A stretch of DNA of 64,000 bases from Pectobacterium carotovorum (GCA_016415585.1 CP066552.1:4679929-4743928); one strand, 5' to 3'. Shown: positions 37,131 to 46,933, counted from the first letter of the stretch. The notes: a model not told the origin generated them from the letters alone. Numbers and translations are program-made.

Positions 37131-38843
37131 TTACTCCTTTTTCCCAGCGGCTCGGCCGTCATCATCAGGCAAGCTCCAGAAATCAAAAAAATTAAACCAG
37201 TCGAGCGGGGATTTCAGCGCATAGTGCGCCAGCCGTTCGGCATAGCGATCGACGACCTGCTGTAAGGCCTGCTGTCGGGTTGGACGCGGTAACGCAATGC
37301 TATCGGCAAACGGCTCGCAGTAGACGCGCAGCTTTTTCTGCTCGCGAATGACAAACATCAGCAATACGGGGCAACGCAGTGCCGCAGCCAGAACAAAAGG
37401 CCCTTGAGGAAAAGGCGCGTCTTTTCCCAAAAACGGGCTCCACACCACGCGTCGCACACCGCCGCGCTGACGATTGACCGCCGTGCGATCGCCGACAATC
37501 GCCACCCATTCACCGGCATCCAGCTTTTCTTGTAGCATGATTGCGGTATCCGGCCCGATGTCGCTGACAGGGATAAGGTTCACACCGGCCTGCGGGGCAA
37601 TCTCTTCCAGCACCTGCTTGAAACGCTGGGAGTTTTCAGTAAACACCAGCGCGTTAATCACCAGCCCGCTCACCTGCTGCGCCAGCGCCCGGCACACCTC
37701 GATATCGCCAAGGTGTGAGGCCAGAATCAGTTGCCCTTTTTGTCTGCTGTGCTCAATGGTTTCCCGCGCGCCGGGGGCAAAATCAATATCGCGGCCCCAG
37801 TGTAGATCGCCGCGCCAGCTGGCGATTTTATCCAGCATTGACTGACCAAAACGGAGGAAATGGTGATAGCTGTTGAGCGGTTTAGGCAGCGGGATCTCGT
37901 GCTGACGCGCATACCCTCCGATTCGCCGCAGCCATGACTGAGACGCCTGACGCGCGGTACGGCCCGTCAGCCAGTAAAACGCAATAACAGGCCAGAGAAA
38001 CAGCGTAAACACCCCGCGTCCTAACCGTTGATATACCGCCAGCATGAACCGCATACCGAGCAGGCCTTTGCGCTCCGACACGCCAGCCCAGTGTTGCTGA
38101 CGCTGCCGCATTAGCAGCACGGGAATGCGCGGAAGCATGCCGAAAAACAGACGGGTATGCATCCAGGAAATCCGCAGGTTATCGTGCAGCGCATCGAAAT
38201 GAGACAGGCCGTTTTCTGGATACGTCACCGCCGTTTCAATAAAGCGGCTAGGCGTTCCCGCCCAATACAGACGCACCATAATTTCCGTATCGAAATCCAT
38301 ACGGTGACCGAGAGACTTTCGGGAGAGAAGAGATACCGTGGCCGCAACTGGGTAGACACGGAAACCGCACATACTGTCCTTGATGGAGAGGGATAGCGTT
38401 TCAATCCAAACCCAGACGTGGGTGACATAGCGCCCGTAAAGGCGTGATTTCGGCACAGAGGCATCGTAACGCGGTCGCCCGGAAATCAGGCAATGCGGGT
38501 GCGTTTTCGCCTCATCCAGCAGAAGCGGCGCATCTTCAATCTGATGCTGCCCGTCGGCATCAACCTGTAAGGCATGACTAAATCCGGCCTGCGCCGCAGC
38601 GTCAATACCACGAATCACTGCCGCACCTTTCCCGCTGTTATGCGCCAAACGAATCAACGTCACGCCGTCATTTTCTGCTGCCAGTTGGGTGAGAACGTGT
38701 TGCGTTGCCGCATCGCTTCCATCATCAACAATGAAAACGGGCAGCGCTAGCGGTGCCAGGCGCGCCAGCACCGACGCCATCATGGCGCCGTGGTTATAAC
38801 AAGGGATCACCACGCAGGGCGAGAATGCGCCATTTACTGACAT
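37131..38843 (-). CDS. apeJ: ApeJ, glycosyltransferase-acyltransferase fusion
   Basis: A 570-residue two-domain protein. Residues about 1-240 are a family 2 glycosyltransferase (CVVIPCYNHG, VDADGQHQ as the DxD-like site). Residues about 290-560 resemble lipid A-type LpxL/HtrB acyltransferases, with a helix pair before QKGQLILASHLGDIEVCRAL and the motif VAIVGDRTAVNR. It probably links a sugar and/or acyl chain to the pigment to anchor it in the membrane. It overlaps apeI by 10 nt. Confidence 0.85.
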   Translation of the reverse strand: MSVNGAFSPCVVIPCYNHGAMMASVLARLAPLALPVFIVDDGSDAATQHVLTQLAAENDGVTLIRLAHNSGKGAAVIRGIDAAAQAGFSHALQVDADGQHQIEDAPLLLDEAKTHPHCLISGRPRYDASVPKSRLYGRYVTHVWVWIETLSLSIKDSMCGFRVYPVAATVSLLSRKSLGHRMDFDTEIMVRLYWAGTPSRFIETAVTYPENGLSHFDALHDNLRISWMHTRLFFGMLPRIPVLLMRQRQQHWAGVSERKGLLGMRFMLAVYQRLGRGVFTLFLWPVIAFYWLTGRTARQASQSWLRRIGGYARQHEIPLPKPLNSYHHFLRFGQSMLDKIASWRGDLHWGRDIDFAPGARETIEHSRQKGQLILASHLGDIEVCRALAQQVSGLVINALVFTENSQRFKQVLEEIAPQAGVNLIPVSDIGPDTAIMLQEKLDAGEWVAIVGDRTAVNRQRGGVRRVVWSPFLGKDAPFPQGPFVLAAALRCPVLLMFVIREQKKLRVYCEPFADSIALPRPTRQQALQQVVDRYAERLAHYALKSPLDWFNFFDFWSLPDDDGRAAGKKE

Positions 38844-39223
38844 GGGCGATCTTCCATCATCGGTGTGAGCTTTATTTTCCCGCTGCTGGCCGTGCGCTCA
38901 GTCTCGCCCTCCAGAATGGTGTAGCTAAAGGTCAGTTGCTGTTTTCCGGTGTGCCATGTCAGCACCAGACGCAGCGTTTTACCGGGCAAAATCGGCTGCT
39001 GGAATTTAATGTTCTCAATGGACAAGAACGTCCACCCTTGTGCCAGCACCGTCGTTGCGTAATGCATGACCCAATCCAACTGTGCCACACCGGGCAGTAG
39101 CGGCTGCCCCGTAAAGTGCCCCTTGAACCAGAACAGTTCAGGGTCAGCCTGTAGCATCAATTCAACCTGAGACGTTTCATCCGTCTTTTTTACATCGTGC
39201 CGGACAAGCTCAACGGGCAACAT
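38834..39223 (-). CDS. apeI: ApeI, FabZ-like dehydratase subunit
   Basis: A 129-residue hotdog protein from the ATG at 39223 (MLPVELVRHDVKKTDETSQV). A start 22 codons earlier would lie inside apeH. The catalytic His is in FWFKGHFTGQPLLPGVAQLD, which matches the FabZ/FabA pattern GHFxxxPxxPGV. With ApeP it forms the dehydratase of aryl polyene synthesis. It overlaps apeH by 14 nt and apeJ by 10 nt. Confidence 0.9.
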   Translation of the reverse strand: MLPVELVRHDVKKTDETSQVELMLQADPELFWFKGHFTGQPLLPGVAQLDWVMHYATTVLAQGWTFLSIENIKFQQPILPGKTLRLVLTWHTGKQQLTFSYTILEGETERTASSGKIKLTPMMEDRPCQ

Positions 39224-40565
39224 GAAACAATTCCTGTATCTGCGGCCAGGCACGTTTACTCTGGCTATTGTGGGGGATAACGTCGACAACGCGCCAGAAA
39301 CGCGGCATCGCTAACGGCTCCAGCCATTTTTGCAATTCATGCCGCCATTGGCGTTTCAAATTCGGTAAGTCATCGGCCTTATCGGGGGTATTCAACACCA
39401 GCACCACGCCAATGCCGCTACGCTCCGAGCGCGTCACCTGAAGCGCAACCGCATCAGCAATATCGGGCAAATCGAGTAAGCGCCGTTCTATCTCGCTTAG
39501 CGAGATGCGCTTATCTTCGATCTTCACTACGCGGTCGTGTCGGCCGCACAGCTGAAAATGGCCCGCGTCATCGAACGCCAATCGATCATCCAGCTTGTGC
39601 CCCAGAGCGTGTGGGATCAGCGCCGACTGCGCCCACCAGTTATCTTGTTCATCACGCCTCAGCGACACGCCGGGGAAGAGCTGCCACGGCACGGTATCCG
39701 TCTCACGCGAGCGCCATGCTAAAACGCCCGTTTCGGTACTGCCGTATATCTCATTGATGGGCTGCATAAACCACTCGGCTGCCGCTTCGGCATGTAGCCA
39801 GGGCAAGGTTCCCCCAGCAGAGACAATCAACGAACACTCGGGGGCAGAAAGCGCGCGGTCAATGCGGCGTAAGAATGCCGGGCTGCTGATAAACACGTAA
39901 CGCCGCTGGCGATGCTGGGAAGTAAGCTGTTCGGTATAAAGCAGTTGGCGGCTATCAAAGCGCAGCCCCAGCGCCATAGGCAGCCAGATGCGAAACGTCA
40001 GCCCATATAAATGCTGGTGGGTGACGGAAGCGATCACATCACAGCCTTGCAAATGCGCGCCCCAGCGATCCGCCAACCAACGCGACTCTTCATCCAGGCA
40101 GCGTACCGGTTTAACAATCTGACGCGGCTTCCCGGTGGAGCCTGACGTGAACAACACCACACAGGCATCATCCGGTATGGGGGGCAACACGGCATCAGCG
40201 ACGCTCTCCGTCTCCGCTGTCAGGGCAAACACAGGGCAATCCAGATGCAGGGACACATCCGTCAACACTCCGTCAAACTCATCCGCCTGTTCTTCTAATA
40301 CAGATTGGCGGCAGTGGCCGGGAATGACTGGCGTTTTTCCCGCATGCAGAGTAGCCAGAAGCCCGATAGTGAAGCGGTAGCTGTCTTCAAAACACAGCGC
40401 CCAACGCGTTTCATGCCGCAGGCTTAGCTGCTGGCAGAGCGCAACTACCTGCGCTTTCAACGACCCCAGCGTGAACGTACTGGCACCATTACTGGCAACA
40501 ATGCGCTGAGGGGAATAATTCCCCGTCAGCCAGTCATTGATGGTGCGGACAGTGAACCCGTTCAT
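39210..40565 (-). CDS. apeH: ApeH, acyl-ACP ligase (AMP-forming)
   Basis: A 451-residue adenylate-forming enzyme from the ATG at 40565 (MNGFTVRTINDWLTGNYS); this ATG overlaps the apeG stop by ATGA. The ATP motif is VVLFTSGSTGKPRQIVKPVR, the A5-like motif is NEIYGSTETGVLAWR, and the C-terminal LCGRHDRVVKIEDKRISLSE completes the family pattern. In aryl polyene synthesis it activates the aromatic starter, 4-hydroxybenzoate in characterised systems, and loads it onto the ACP. Confidence 0.9.
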   Translation of the reverse strand: MNGFTVRTINDWLTGNYSPQRIVASNGASTFTLGSLKAQVVALCQQLSLRHETRWALCFEDSYRFTIGLLATLHAGKTPVIPGHCRQSVLEEQADEFDGVLTDVSLHLDCPVFALTAETESVADAVLPPIPDDACVVLFTSGSTGKPRQIVKPVRCLDEESRWLADRWGAHLQGCDVIASVTHQHLYGLTFRIWLPMALGLRFDSRQLLYTEQLTSQHRQRRYVFISSPAFLRRIDRALSAPECSLIVSAGGTLPWLHAEAAAEWFMQPINEIYGSTETGVLAWRSRETDTVPWQLFPGVSLRRDEQDNWWAQSALIPHALGHKLDDRLAFDDAGHFQLCGRHDRVVKIEDKRISLSEIERRLLDLPDIADAVALQVTRSERSGIGVVLVLNTPDKADDLPNLKRQWRHELQKWLEPLAMPRFWRVVDVIPHNSQSKRAWPQIQELFHVAR

Positions 40566-41140
40566 ACGCGCTTCCTCAGACGCTGGCGTATCAACCACTC
40601 TCCCCCCATCAACAACCCCATAAGCACATAGCTGATCACGCCATTCCATAACGTCCACCAATGAAGATTGCCGACAAGGCAGGTCAGCACGGCGATACTG
40701 CCGTTAAAAATAAAAAACCAACACCAGACTTTCGTCACGCGACGCGTATAGGAAATAGCCTGAGCAGGAAGCTCTGGTTCCTGAAGGCGGGCAAGGCGCT
40801 CTACAAGCGGCATACCGCTATAAAGTGAGCCACCAAAAAGCATCAACATGACGCTGTTTACCGCCACGGGATACCACAACAGCCAACCGCCATCACGCAG
40901 TAATAAACTGGCAACGGAAAGCACAACCCCGGCCGCAGCCAGCCACAGAGCCGTTCCTTTGAATACATTGTTTTCAAATAAATTTTTTTCATCACGCAAC
41001 GTAGCGAAACGCAGAACACACATCAGCGCCAGTACCGCGAGTAACCAGCGATGCTCAGGGTGCGTGATGCTAAACCAGGCCAGAAAAGGCCAGGCGAGCG
41101 TCATTAAAATATTCAGACTACGTATCAGCACACGCATCAC
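40562..41140 (-). CDS. apeG: ApeG, COG4648-type membrane protein
   Basis: A 192-residue inner-membrane protein with about five to six helices (LNILMTLAWPFLAWFSITHP, HRWLLAVLALMCVLRF, and so on). This COG4648-type protein is almost always found next to the aryl polyene ligase. Its function is unknown; a structural or transport role in the pigment-forming membrane complex is plausible. It overlaps the apeH start and follows apeF by 12 bp. Confidence 0.83.
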   Translation of the reverse strand: MMRVLIRSLNILMTLAWPFLAWFSITHPEHRWLLAVLALMCVLRFATLRDEKNLFENNVFKGTALWLAAAGVVLSVASLLLRDGGWLLWYPVAVNSVMLMLFGGSLYSGMPLVERLARLQEPELPAQAISYTRRVTKVWCWFFIFNGSIAVLTCLVGNLHWWTLWNGVISYVLMGLLMGGEWLIRQRLRKRV

Positions 41141-41152
41141 TTGGCGGGCTCA

Positions 41153-41404
41153 TTAACCTTCACGGAGCAGGTTTTCTACCGCATCGACCACATCCTGTAC
41201 CGTGCGCACAGATTTAAAAATTTCCGGCGATATTTTGCGCCCGATGCGTTTTTGCAGGTGAACCACCATATCCACCGCATCGATGCTATCTAACTCAAGA
41301 TCTTCATAGAGGCGGGATTCAGGTTTGATATCATCAGCATCCAGTTCAAACAGCTTGACCAGTAAGCCTGTAATTTCCTGATAAATTTCGTTTTTATCCA
41401 TCAT
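41153..41404 (-). CDS. apeF: ApeF, acyl carrier protein
   Basis: An 83-residue acyl carrier protein. The attachment site is DLELDSIDAVDMVVHL, with Ser as the phosphopantetheine anchor. It begins at 41404 or 41401 (two ATGs in a row). In the known pathway two ACPs (ApeE and ApeF) carry starter and chain. It needs a phosphopantetheinyl transferase for activity; the only related gene in the window, at 9.2 kb, is degenerate. Confidence 0.9.
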   Translation of the reverse strand: MMDKNEIYQEITGLLVKLFELDADDIKPESRLYEDLELDSIDAVDMVVHLQKRIGRKISPEIFKSVRTVQDVVDAVENLLREG

Positions 41405-41424
41405 CAACTCATTTTATTTTACTA

Positions 41425-41691
41425 TCAGGCACTCACGGCGCGCTGAGTGTTGATAAAAGCTGCAAGGGTTGCAACGGAAAAGAAGTGTTGGCGTACCTCT
41501 TCACTTTCCGCAGAAAGCACGACGCCATAACGGTTTTTTACCGCTAATCCCAGCTCAAGTGCATCGATAGAATCCAGACCAAGGCCTTCGCCAAAAAGCG
41601 GAGCGTCCGTTTCTATTTCATCAACACTGATATCTTCAAGATTAAGAGAGTCGATAATCATCTCTTTAATTTCAACAAACATACTTTCCAT
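41425..41691 (-). CDS. apeE: ApeE, acyl carrier protein
   Basis: An 88-residue acyl carrier protein from the ATG at 41691 (MESMFVEIKEMIIDSLNLED); a TTG four codons earlier is the alternative. The attachment Ser lies in FGEGLGLDSIDALELGLAVK. It is acidic and helical like other carrier proteins. Separated from apeF by 20 bp and from apeD by 19 bp. Confidence 0.9.
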   Translation of the reverse strand: MESMFVEIKEMIIDSLNLEDISVDEIETDAPLFGEGLGLDSIDALELGLAVKNRYGVVLSAESEEVRQHFFSVATLAAFINTQRAVSA

Positions 41692-41710
41692 ATGTATTTC
41701 CAAATGGTGA

Positions 41711-42499
41711 TCAGCTTTCTGGTGTTAAAGATTGCTGCAAAAGGCGATTCAAACGGCGAGCCGCCAAGGATCGCGCCTCTTCAGGCGCCATAAAAGTGTC
41801 GTTATTGATGCGTTCACGTACGCTCACCGTGAAACACGGTTTTTCAGGCGGAATGTGATACCAGCGACTTTGTTTTCCCAATGTTTTTTGGCTACAGCGA
41901 ATATGCACGACCCTCAAATCACAGCCGCAACGCACCGCAATATTTGCGGCACCGCGTTGCAGAACAAGGGGTTCGCCATAACGCGTACGTGTGCCTTCAG
42001 GAAAAATAATGATCGCATCGCCGTTATCAAGCCGTCGCTGACAGTCCGGCAATAGCGCATCAGACTGGCTGTTAAGCAGGTAATCCGCCGCACGAATGAC
42101 GCCGCGGAAAAACGGGTTTTTCTGTAAATCAGCCTTAACCAGACAGTCAGCATCGGGCATGACGGAGGCCAGCAAAACATAGTCAATTAACGTCGGATGA
42201 TTGGCGACAACCAAACAGCCGCTATCGCGCTGTAAGGTTTCTATGCCGTCAATGCGGTAATCCAGTACCCCTAATTTGCGGGCACTGCATAAAAAAAATC
42301 GGAAGCTGGCGGAAATGCTGCGGCGAGCCAACTGGCGGCGGCGAACGGTATTACGCTGAATCAGCAATACATTGAACCACACCAGAGAAAGCAGTAAGCC
42401 GCCAACGCCAAACATGGCAAAACACATGCCGGTCATCATTAATCGCCACAAACGATTCAGACGAGTCGAAGGGCGAAGCACCAGCGATGGCTCAGACAT
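41711..42499 (-). CDS. apeD: ApeD, 1-acylglycerol-3-phosphate acyltransferase-like protein
   Basis: A 262-residue membrane-anchored acyltransferase from the ATG at 42499 (MSEPSLVLRPSTRLNRL); an earlier in-frame start would lie inside apeC. Two helices near residues 25-50 precede the PlsC domain. Motif I is NHPTLIDYVLLAS (H-x4-D), and motif III is FPEGTRTRYGEP. It probably acylates a lipid head or the pigment itself. It overlaps apeC by 8 nt. Confidence 0.88.
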   Translation of the reverse strand: MSEPSLVLRPSTRLNRLWRLMMTGMCFAMFGVGGLLLSLVWFNVLLIQRNTVRRRQLARRSISASFRFFLCSARKLGVLDYRIDGIETLQRDSGCLVVANHPTLIDYVLLASVMPDADCLVKADLQKNPFFRGVIRAADYLLNSQSDALLPDCQRRLDNGDAIIIFPEGTRTRYGEPLVLQRGAANIAVRCGCDLRVVHIRCSQKTLGKQSRWYHIPPEKPCFTVSVRERINNDTFMAPEEARSLAARRLNRLLQQSLTPES

Positions 42500-43220
42500 C
42501 TTTTCTCCCCCACGCCCAGCCAACGCGTTCGCCCGGTAAGGAAAAACGCGGTCTTCTGGCAAGAAAAGCCTGTAAGAACAACAGACTTTGTGGTGAACCT
42601 TCGCAGTGAGATTCCACCTGAGGTTGCGATTCACACACCATGTCATCACCATCCCCTAGCAATAGAGCGACGGCATAGGGATAACGGGGCATGTCTGCCG
42701 GAACATGTGGGTGGTAGAAGTCAGGGATCACGCCATCGAAATCAACCAATAGAATATTGCGGTATCCCGCGGTCTGTAATGCCTTCACTTCGATAAGGCC
42801 TTGCTGGAAAGAGTCCATTCCTGCGGCAATCGACGTAGAAACCAATGGGGCTTTTGCCGTAATCGTCAGGCTTCCGACTGCCGCATTGTGTACTGACATA
42901 GCAAAATCAGTAGGAGAAATATTCTCATTTTCTGACAGCGCTTTCAGGATACTCAGATTGCGTTCCAGCTCGCCGTGGCGTGAGGTGAAGACAATGGCAT
43001 CCACCGACTGGCGACTCAGCAACGCTAACCCGCTATCGACCGCCAAACGGCTCCCTTGATTGAGGCGACGAGCCATCATCATGGGTAAATGTCGACATTT
43101 ATCCAAAGGTTGCTCGGCATTGATAGCAACGGACGCCCGCGACCAATTCAGCCAATCGTCCGCGCTGCTGAGGCCCGGCGCGCTGGCCTGCCAATCAATG
43201 ATTGAAAATGCTAATCTCAT
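42492..43220 (-). CDS. apeC: ApeC, short ketosynthase-like chain-length factor
   Basis: A 242-residue protein related to the N-terminal part of ketosynthases (DUF of the beta-ketoacyl synthase-like group, MRLAFSIIDWQASAPGLSSA). It lacks the active-site Cys (the equivalent region reads VSTSIAAGMDSFQQGLIE) and the C-terminal half. In the characterised system ApeC pairs with ApeO and helps set chain length. It begins 68 bp after the apeB stop and overlaps apeD. Confidence 0.83.
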   Translation of the reverse strand: MRLAFSIIDWQASAPGLSSADDWLNWSRASVAINAEQPLDKCRHLPMMMARRLNQGSRLAVDSGLALLSRQSVDAIVFTSRHGELERNLSILKALSENENISPTDFAMSVHNAAVGSLTITAKAPLVSTSIAAGMDSFQQGLIEVKALQTAGYRNILLVDFDGVIPDFYHPHVPADMPRYPYAVALLLGDGDDMVCESQPQVESHCEGSPQSLLFLQAFLARRPRFSLPGERVGWAWGRKDV

Positions 43221-43288
43221 ACTGCCTTCTTCCAGTCCGACCTATTTCGGCTATATCGCTGCTATTTCCCGTTTACGTCCGCTATTTA

Positions 43289-44356
43289 TTATCGCTTTTT
43301 ACAGATCAGCAGCGTGTGACCAACGCCAATGTTATCGATTTGATTTTCAACGATAAATCCGGCCTGCTCTAATAAAGGTAAAAATCGTCTTGCCGCATAG
43401 AAACGGCTGGTACCATTAGCGAGACAGGTAAAGTAGAGCGAAGAGGCATTAAGACTAAAAGCACCAGCTTCCCACCTCTGACGATCCCAGAAAATTTCTA
43501 AAATACAGACTCTTGCATCCGTTTTCATCACGCCGGCGATTTTACGCAAGATAGCCACGATTTGTTCTTCGCTGAAACAGTCGAGGAACTGACTCATCCA
43601 CCATATATCCGCTTCACTCGGCAACGGACAATCGGAGAGCATATCGACAGCACATCCCTGAATACGGTCAGATTTCCCAGCTTCGATGATATTTTCTGTC
43701 GACAGCGCAATTTGCTCCGGCAAATCCAAAATCGTCATGTTAACATCACGATCGTAGTCGTAGCAGCGCATGGCCCATTTACCGGTATTCCCGCCAACAT
43801 CGTAGAGATGTTTTGGCTTTAGCTGAAATACATGCGGCAAGGCAGCATCAAACGCGGCATCGGAATAGAAATGATCGAATGCAAACCAACTCGACTTTGC
43901 CTGCGGCGGCAGTTGGCTTAACGCTGGATAGATTGTTGGCCATTCACCAAAAACTTTTAATCCAGAAGGTTCATTTTTTGCCAACGCCTCATCAAGGTAA
44001 AACATCCCCTGATAACAAACATCCTGAGTAAAATCCATGTTGACGCGCGTCATGCGGTCATGAAGCAGATAATGACCAATTTTAGCCAGCGCGTAATTTT
44101 CCTCTTTCTGGATAATAATGCGGCCACTCAGCCCGACATCCAGCAGCAGTTCAACGGCATAACGATTTAATGAGGTAATGGCAACAATCTCATCGAGATT
44201 TGCTCCCTGATGACCGCGCTTATCCAGAAAATCTAAAATACCGTGGTTACGCAGATTGATAGCGGCCTGAAACAGCATGGGAGCAAACGCAATTCGTTGC
44301 GCTTCTGTAATAGCATCCAACGCGCTGACATTATCTTTGTCATATCCGTAATACAC
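43289..44356 (-). CDS. apeB: ApeB, SAM-dependent methyltransferase
   Basis: A 355-residue methyltransferase from a GTG at 44356 (start YYGYDKDNVSALDAITEAQR), eight bases after aaggg; a longer reading begins at 44404. The N-terminal dimerisation region is followed by the SAM site HLYDVGGNTGKWAMRCYDYD and an IWWMSQFLDCFSEEQI segment as in hydroxyindole/ring O-methyltransferases. It probably methylates the aromatic head group of the pigment. It lies between apeA and apeC in the same direction. Confidence 0.83.
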   Translation of the reverse strand: MYYGYDKDNVSALDAITEAQRIAFAPMLFQAAINLRNHGILDFLDKRGHQGANLDEIVAITSLNRYAVELLLDVGLSGRIIIQKEENYALAKIGHYLLHDRMTRVNMDFTQDVCYQGMFYLDEALAKNEPSGLKVFGEWPTIYPALSQLPPQAKSSWFAFDHFYSDAAFDAALPHVFQLKPKHLYDVGGNTGKWAMRCYDYDRDVNMTILDLPEQIALSTENIIEAGKSDRIQGCAVDMLSDCPLPSEADIWWMSQFLDCFSEEQIVAILRKIAGVMKTDARVCILEIFWDRQRWEAGAFSLNASSLYFTCLANGTSRFYAARRFLPLLEQAGFIVENQIDNIGVGHTLLICKKR

Positions 44357-44445
44357 TGACTTTTCCCTTGAGGTCGGACAAAAACGATCAGAAAAGAACA
44401 ACAAAAAATAGAGTCGGATAGCAAAAAGATATCCGACTATTAAAA

Positions 44446-44835
44446 TTATTTAATCTGTTGACTGGCAAGTGTTAATTGAATTTCATGATCCAGCGTTTTT
44501 ATCCAATTATTATAATTTCGGTGAATCTTCCCACCGCCTGCCAACAAATTCTCACTTCCAACATAGCTGATAGAATAACTGGTTTGTGAATAGGTAATGC
44601 GAACATTTGCCACATGGCTGCGCTGAACTAGACGACCATCAATCGCCCCCACATAAGCCTGAGTCATCGCCCACTTACGTTTTTGTCCTGCTTCAATAAT
44701 GGCATTTTTTACTTGTTCTGTTGTGTGCTGCCCAGTGATGGACTGTGTCACATTCGCTACCGGAACCGTACGCTCAGCACAACCAGCCAATATAAGAACA
44801 GAGACTAAAGCGGCGAAAATAATCTGTTTTTTCAT
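44446..44835 (-). CDS. apeA: ApeA, small lipoprotein
   Basis: A 129-residue lipoprotein from the ATG at 44835 (MKKQIIFAALVSVLILAGC, lipobox LAGC); an upstream start at 44868 would put residues before the signal peptide. The body has no domain I recognise (ITGQHTTEQVKNAIIEAGQK). It is the first gene of the 18-gene aryl polyene cluster, and its place matches the ApeA lipoprotein of described clusters. The function is unknown. Confidence 0.8.
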   Translation of the reverse strand: MKKQIIFAALVSVLILAGCAERTVPVANVTQSITGQHTTEQVKNAIIEAGQKRKWAMTQAYVGAIDGRLVQRSHVANVRITYSQTSYSISYVGSENLLAGGGKIHRNYNNWIKTLDHEIQLTLASQQIK

Positions 44836-45035
44836 AAAATCCCTATCAAACAAAAACATCACTGCCAAAAAAGAATTCGTTTCTGATGCAAGATGTAAAA
44901 CTAATGCATCATTAAAACTATTTTACACAAAATAGAGATAACCTGACAAAAGAAACATGGTTCCCTGCCTCAGGTTTTATCAAACAGATATCGGTAGTGT
45001 GAAGCAGAGCAATAAGCACAACTAAAGAATGGATA

Positions 45036-45072
45036 TAAAAAATCCGCCTTATGTTTATCGACATAAGGCGGA
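45036..45072 (-). terminator. Rho-independent terminator of glmUS
   Basis: A 12-bp stem TCCGCCTTATGT/ACATAAGGCGGA with a 6-nt loop. On the minus strand it is followed by seven T (plus-strand A run at 45036-45042). It lies 29 bp after the glmS stop. Confidence 0.92.
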
Positions 45073-45100
45073 CGATCGTGGCTAACAAAATACCGGAAAG

Positions 45101-46933
45101 TTATTCTACCGTAACGGATTTCGCCAGGTTACGTGGCTGATCGACATCGGTGCCTTTAATCAGCGCGACGTGATAAGACAGCAACTGCAACGGCACCGTA
45201 TAGAAGATTGGCGCAATCACTTCTTCGATATGCGGCAGTGGAATAATCTTCATATTTTCGCTGCTGGTGAAACCGGCATCTTCGTCAGCGAAGACATACA
45301 GCTCACCGCCGCGCGCCCGAACTTCTTCGATGTTGGATTTCAATTTTTCCAACAGCTCGTTGTTCGGTGCCACGACAACAACCGGCATATCCGCATCAAT
45401 CAGCGCCAGAGGGCCGTGTTTCAGCTCGCCTGCCGCATAGGCTTCCGCGTGGATGTAAGAAATCTCTTTCAGCTTCAGCGCCCCTTCCATTGCGATCGGA
45501 TACTGATCGCCACGGCCGAGGAACAGCGCATGGTGCTTGTCAGAGAAACCTTCCGCCAAAGATTCGATGAGCTTGTCCTGAGATAGCATTTGCTCAATAC
45601 GCGCTGGCAGCGCCTGCAAACCGTGAACGATCTCATGCTCAATTTTCGCATCCATACCGCGCAGGCGGCCAACACGCGCCACCAGCATCAGCAGAACGGT
45701 AAGCTGGGTAGTGAAGGCTTTGGTCGAGGCCACGCCAATCTCTACGCCCGCTTTGGTCATCAGCGCCAGATCGGATTCACGCACCAGCGAGGAACCCGCA
45801 ACGTTACAAATGGCTAACGAACCCAGATAGCCCAGCTCTTTGGACAAACGCAGTGCCGCCAGCGTATCTGCCGTTTCACCAGACTGAGATAGGGTAATCA
45901 TCAGGCTGTTCTTACGCACAGCAGGTTTGCGATAGCGGAATTCGGAAGCAATTTCCACGTCGCACGGAATCCCCGCCAGCGCTTCAAACCAGTAACGGGA
46001 AACCATACCGGAGTTGTAGGACGTACCGCAGGCGATAATCTGAACGTGTTCAACCTTCGCCAGCAGCTCATCCGCTTTCGGGCCTAACTCAGAAAGATTG
46101 ATCTCGCCGTGGCTGAAACGCCCTTCAAGGGTGTTCTTGATCGCCATCGGCTGTTCGTAGATCTCTTTCTGCATGTAGTGACGATACGCGCCTTTGTCAC
46201 CGGCATCGTAATTCACTTTTGATTCAATTTCTTCGCGTACAGCAAGTTGGCCGGATTTATCAAACACGCGTACATCACGACGGGTGATTTCCGCAATGTC
46301 ACCTTCTTCCAGGAACATGAAACGGCGAGTCACAGGCAGTAATGCCAACTGATCGGAGGCAATGAAGTTTTCACCCACACCACGGCCAATCACCAGCGGG
46401 CTACCAGAACGCGCGGCAACCAGTACGCTCGGATCGCGGTTATCCAACACCACCATGCCATACGCACCGCGCAGCTGTGGGATCACACGCTTAACCACGT
46501 CAACCAGCGTTCCGCCGGTCTGCTGCTGTTCAAAATGAACCAGATGAGCAACCACTTCGGTATCGGTTTCAGAAACAAAACGATAGCCGCGACCAATCAG
46601 CAGTTCGCGCAGCGGTTCATGGTTTTCGATAATGCCGTTATGGACGATAGTGATATGTTCAGAAACATGCGGGTGTGCGTTCTCTTCAGAAGGTTCACCG
46701 TGCGTTGCCCAGCGAGTATGGGCAATACCCGTACCGCCGTGCAGTTCATGCTCTTCGGCTGCCTGAGACAGCACCTGCACTTTCCCCAAACGGCGCAAAC
46801 GAGCGACATGTCCTTCGCTGTCAACAACCGCCAGGCCCGCAGAGTCATAGCCGCGGTACTCAAGACGGCGTAAACCTTCCAACAAAATTTCAGCAACATC
46901 ACGTTGCGCAACAGCGCCTACAATTCCACACAT
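45101..46933 (-). CDS. glmS: GlmS, glucosamine-6-phosphate synthase
   Basis: A 610-residue glutamine:fructose-6-phosphate aminotransferase from the ATG at 46933. The mature N-terminus [20 protein letters not shown] starts with the catalytic Cys of the glutaminase. Two SIS domains follow ([20 protein letters not shown], and the end [17 protein letters not shown]). It makes glucosamine-6-phosphate for cell-wall synthesis. The 201-bp gap to glmU is where small RNA GlmZ and RNase E act in E. coli; I cannot prove that here. The extended start at 47128 falls outside the family. Confidence 0.97.
   Translation of the reverse strand: MCGIVGAVAQRDVAEILLEGLRRLEYRGYDSAGLAVVDSEGHVARLRRLGKVQVLSQAAEEHELHGGTGIAHTRWATHGEPSEENAHPHVSEHITIVHNGIIENHEPLRELLIGRGYRFVSETDTEVVAHLVHFEQQQTGGTLVDVVKRVIPQLRGAYGMVVLDNRDPSVLVAARSGSPLVIGRGVGENFIASDQLALLPVTRRFMFLEEGDIAEITRRDVRVFDKSGQLAVREEIESKVNYDAGDKGAYRHYMQKEIYEQPMAIKNTLEGRFSHGEINLSELGPKADELLAKVEHVQIIACGTSYNSGMVSRYWFEALAGIPCDVEIASEFRYRKPAVRKNSLMITLSQSGETADTLAALRLSKELGYLGSLAICNVAGSSLVRESDLALMTKAGVEIGVASTKAFTTQLTVLLMLVARVGRLRGMDAKIEHEIVHGLQALPARIEQMLSQDKLIESLAEGFSDKHHALFLGRGDQYPIAMEGALKLKEISYIHAEAYAAGELKHGPLALIDADMPVVVVAPNNELLEKLKSNIEEVRARGGELYVFADEDAGFTSSENMKIIPLPHIEEVIAPIFYTVPLQLLSYHVALIKGTDVDQPRNLAKSVTVE

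Noticed and set aside
42500..42652. Extended N-terminus for ApeD
   Set aside because: It lies inside apeC in another frame; the family start is at MSEPSLVL.
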